DNA of 64,000 nt from Ostrinia nubilalis (lineage: Eukaryota > Arthropoda > Insecta > Lepidoptera > Crambidae): the NCBI RefSeq assembly GCF_963855985.1, contig NC_087110.1, positions 8,671,001 to 8,735,000 of the forward strand, in the 5' to 3' direction. Of the stretch, positions 63,791 to 64,000 are shown piece by piece; within the stretch, counting starts at the first letter, position 1; each line of letters opens with the position of its first letter. The notes beneath the pieces were generated by a model. That model saw only the letters and a list, made by a program, of their open reading frames with translations, searched no databases and was not told the origin of the DNA. Made by a program: the position numbers and the translations under genes.

Positions 63791-64000
63791 TACACTATTC
63801 AACTTATGAGTTCACAAACAATAAGAAGTACGCGGAATGGTCATCACGGAATGTGCTCATTATACAGATAAAACTACAATAATTTTGATACCAAATAGAT
63901 TTCGTACTTAATATAAATAGCAAAATATACAAAAATCGTAAAGCATAACTGAAAAAACTATCTTTTGTCGTCGAGAAACAAAGAATTCGCAGCCACACTT

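Noticed and set aside
1..64000. CRISPR arrays, rRNA genes, bacterial operons or endogenous viral genes
   Set aside because: No regular spacer array, no rRNA core sequences, no operon spacing, and no viral polymerase or structural motif was recognised. Repeats are eukaryotic transposons.

Overview
The window looks like nuclear DNA from a moth or butterfly. It is AT-rich, has spliced genes with GT-AG introns and AATAAA signals, and is crowded with lepidopteran-type transposon debris: RTE-type non-LTR 3' ends with (ATG)n tails, Helitrons ending in a GGCGGCCGCTAG-type hairpin, a tRNA-headed SINE and many foldback MITEs. Nothing points to a bacterial, phage or viral source. The assignment to Lepidoptera is inference from repeats and gene content; no species can be named.

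Genes. (1) 390-8,636, minus strand: nine coding exons of a SAXO-like (stabilizer of axonemal microtubules) protein. It has an N-terminal CxCxxCxCG motif and at least ten Mn-type repeats, and runs off the left edge. All splice phases agree. Part of the exon series is an internal duplication. (2) About 12,960-21,860, plus strand: a complete uridine phosphorylase gene, seven coding exons encoding 329 residues, plus a probable 5' UTR exon. (3) From 22,358, plus strand: a TATA promoter, a very short first coding exon and one further exon (24,366-24,556) of an unrecognised gene whose later exons I could not find. (4) 62,640-62,998, minus strand: two candidate 3'-terminal exons of an unrecognised gene. 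A weak candidate plus-strand 5' exon lies at 61,262-61,586.

Layout. 0.4-8.6 kb: SAXO-like gene with RTE fragments and MITEs in its introns. 8.7-12.9 kb: intergenic repeats. 13-21.9 kb: uridine phosphorylase, whose introns hold at least eight foldback elements, a SINE and a Helitron carrying a nested MITE. 22.2-24.6 kb: start of gene 3. 24.6-61 kb: a gene-poor stretch of layered transposons. It includes a defective THAP-bearing insertion (25.2-25.7 kb), a hAT-like 1 kb element with nested foldbacks (31.4-32.5 kb), two 1.7-2.0 kb foldback transposons sitting inside a MITE (36.6-40.6 kb), and a 3.1 kb foldback interrupted by a 2 kb element (53.5-56.7 kb). 61-64 kb: the weak gene candidates and an element with repeated subterminal ACAGTGAACC motifs.

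The genes show no functional link: one is a predicted axonemal microtubule protein, one a pyrimidine salvage enzyme. I found no convincing new biological system. The most interesting items are the intragenic exon duplication in the SAXO-like gene, a transposon-linked tandem duplication of a splice donor at the first coding exon of uridine phosphorylase, tandem splice donors in gene 3, and several nested foldbacks whose target duplications can be read directly.
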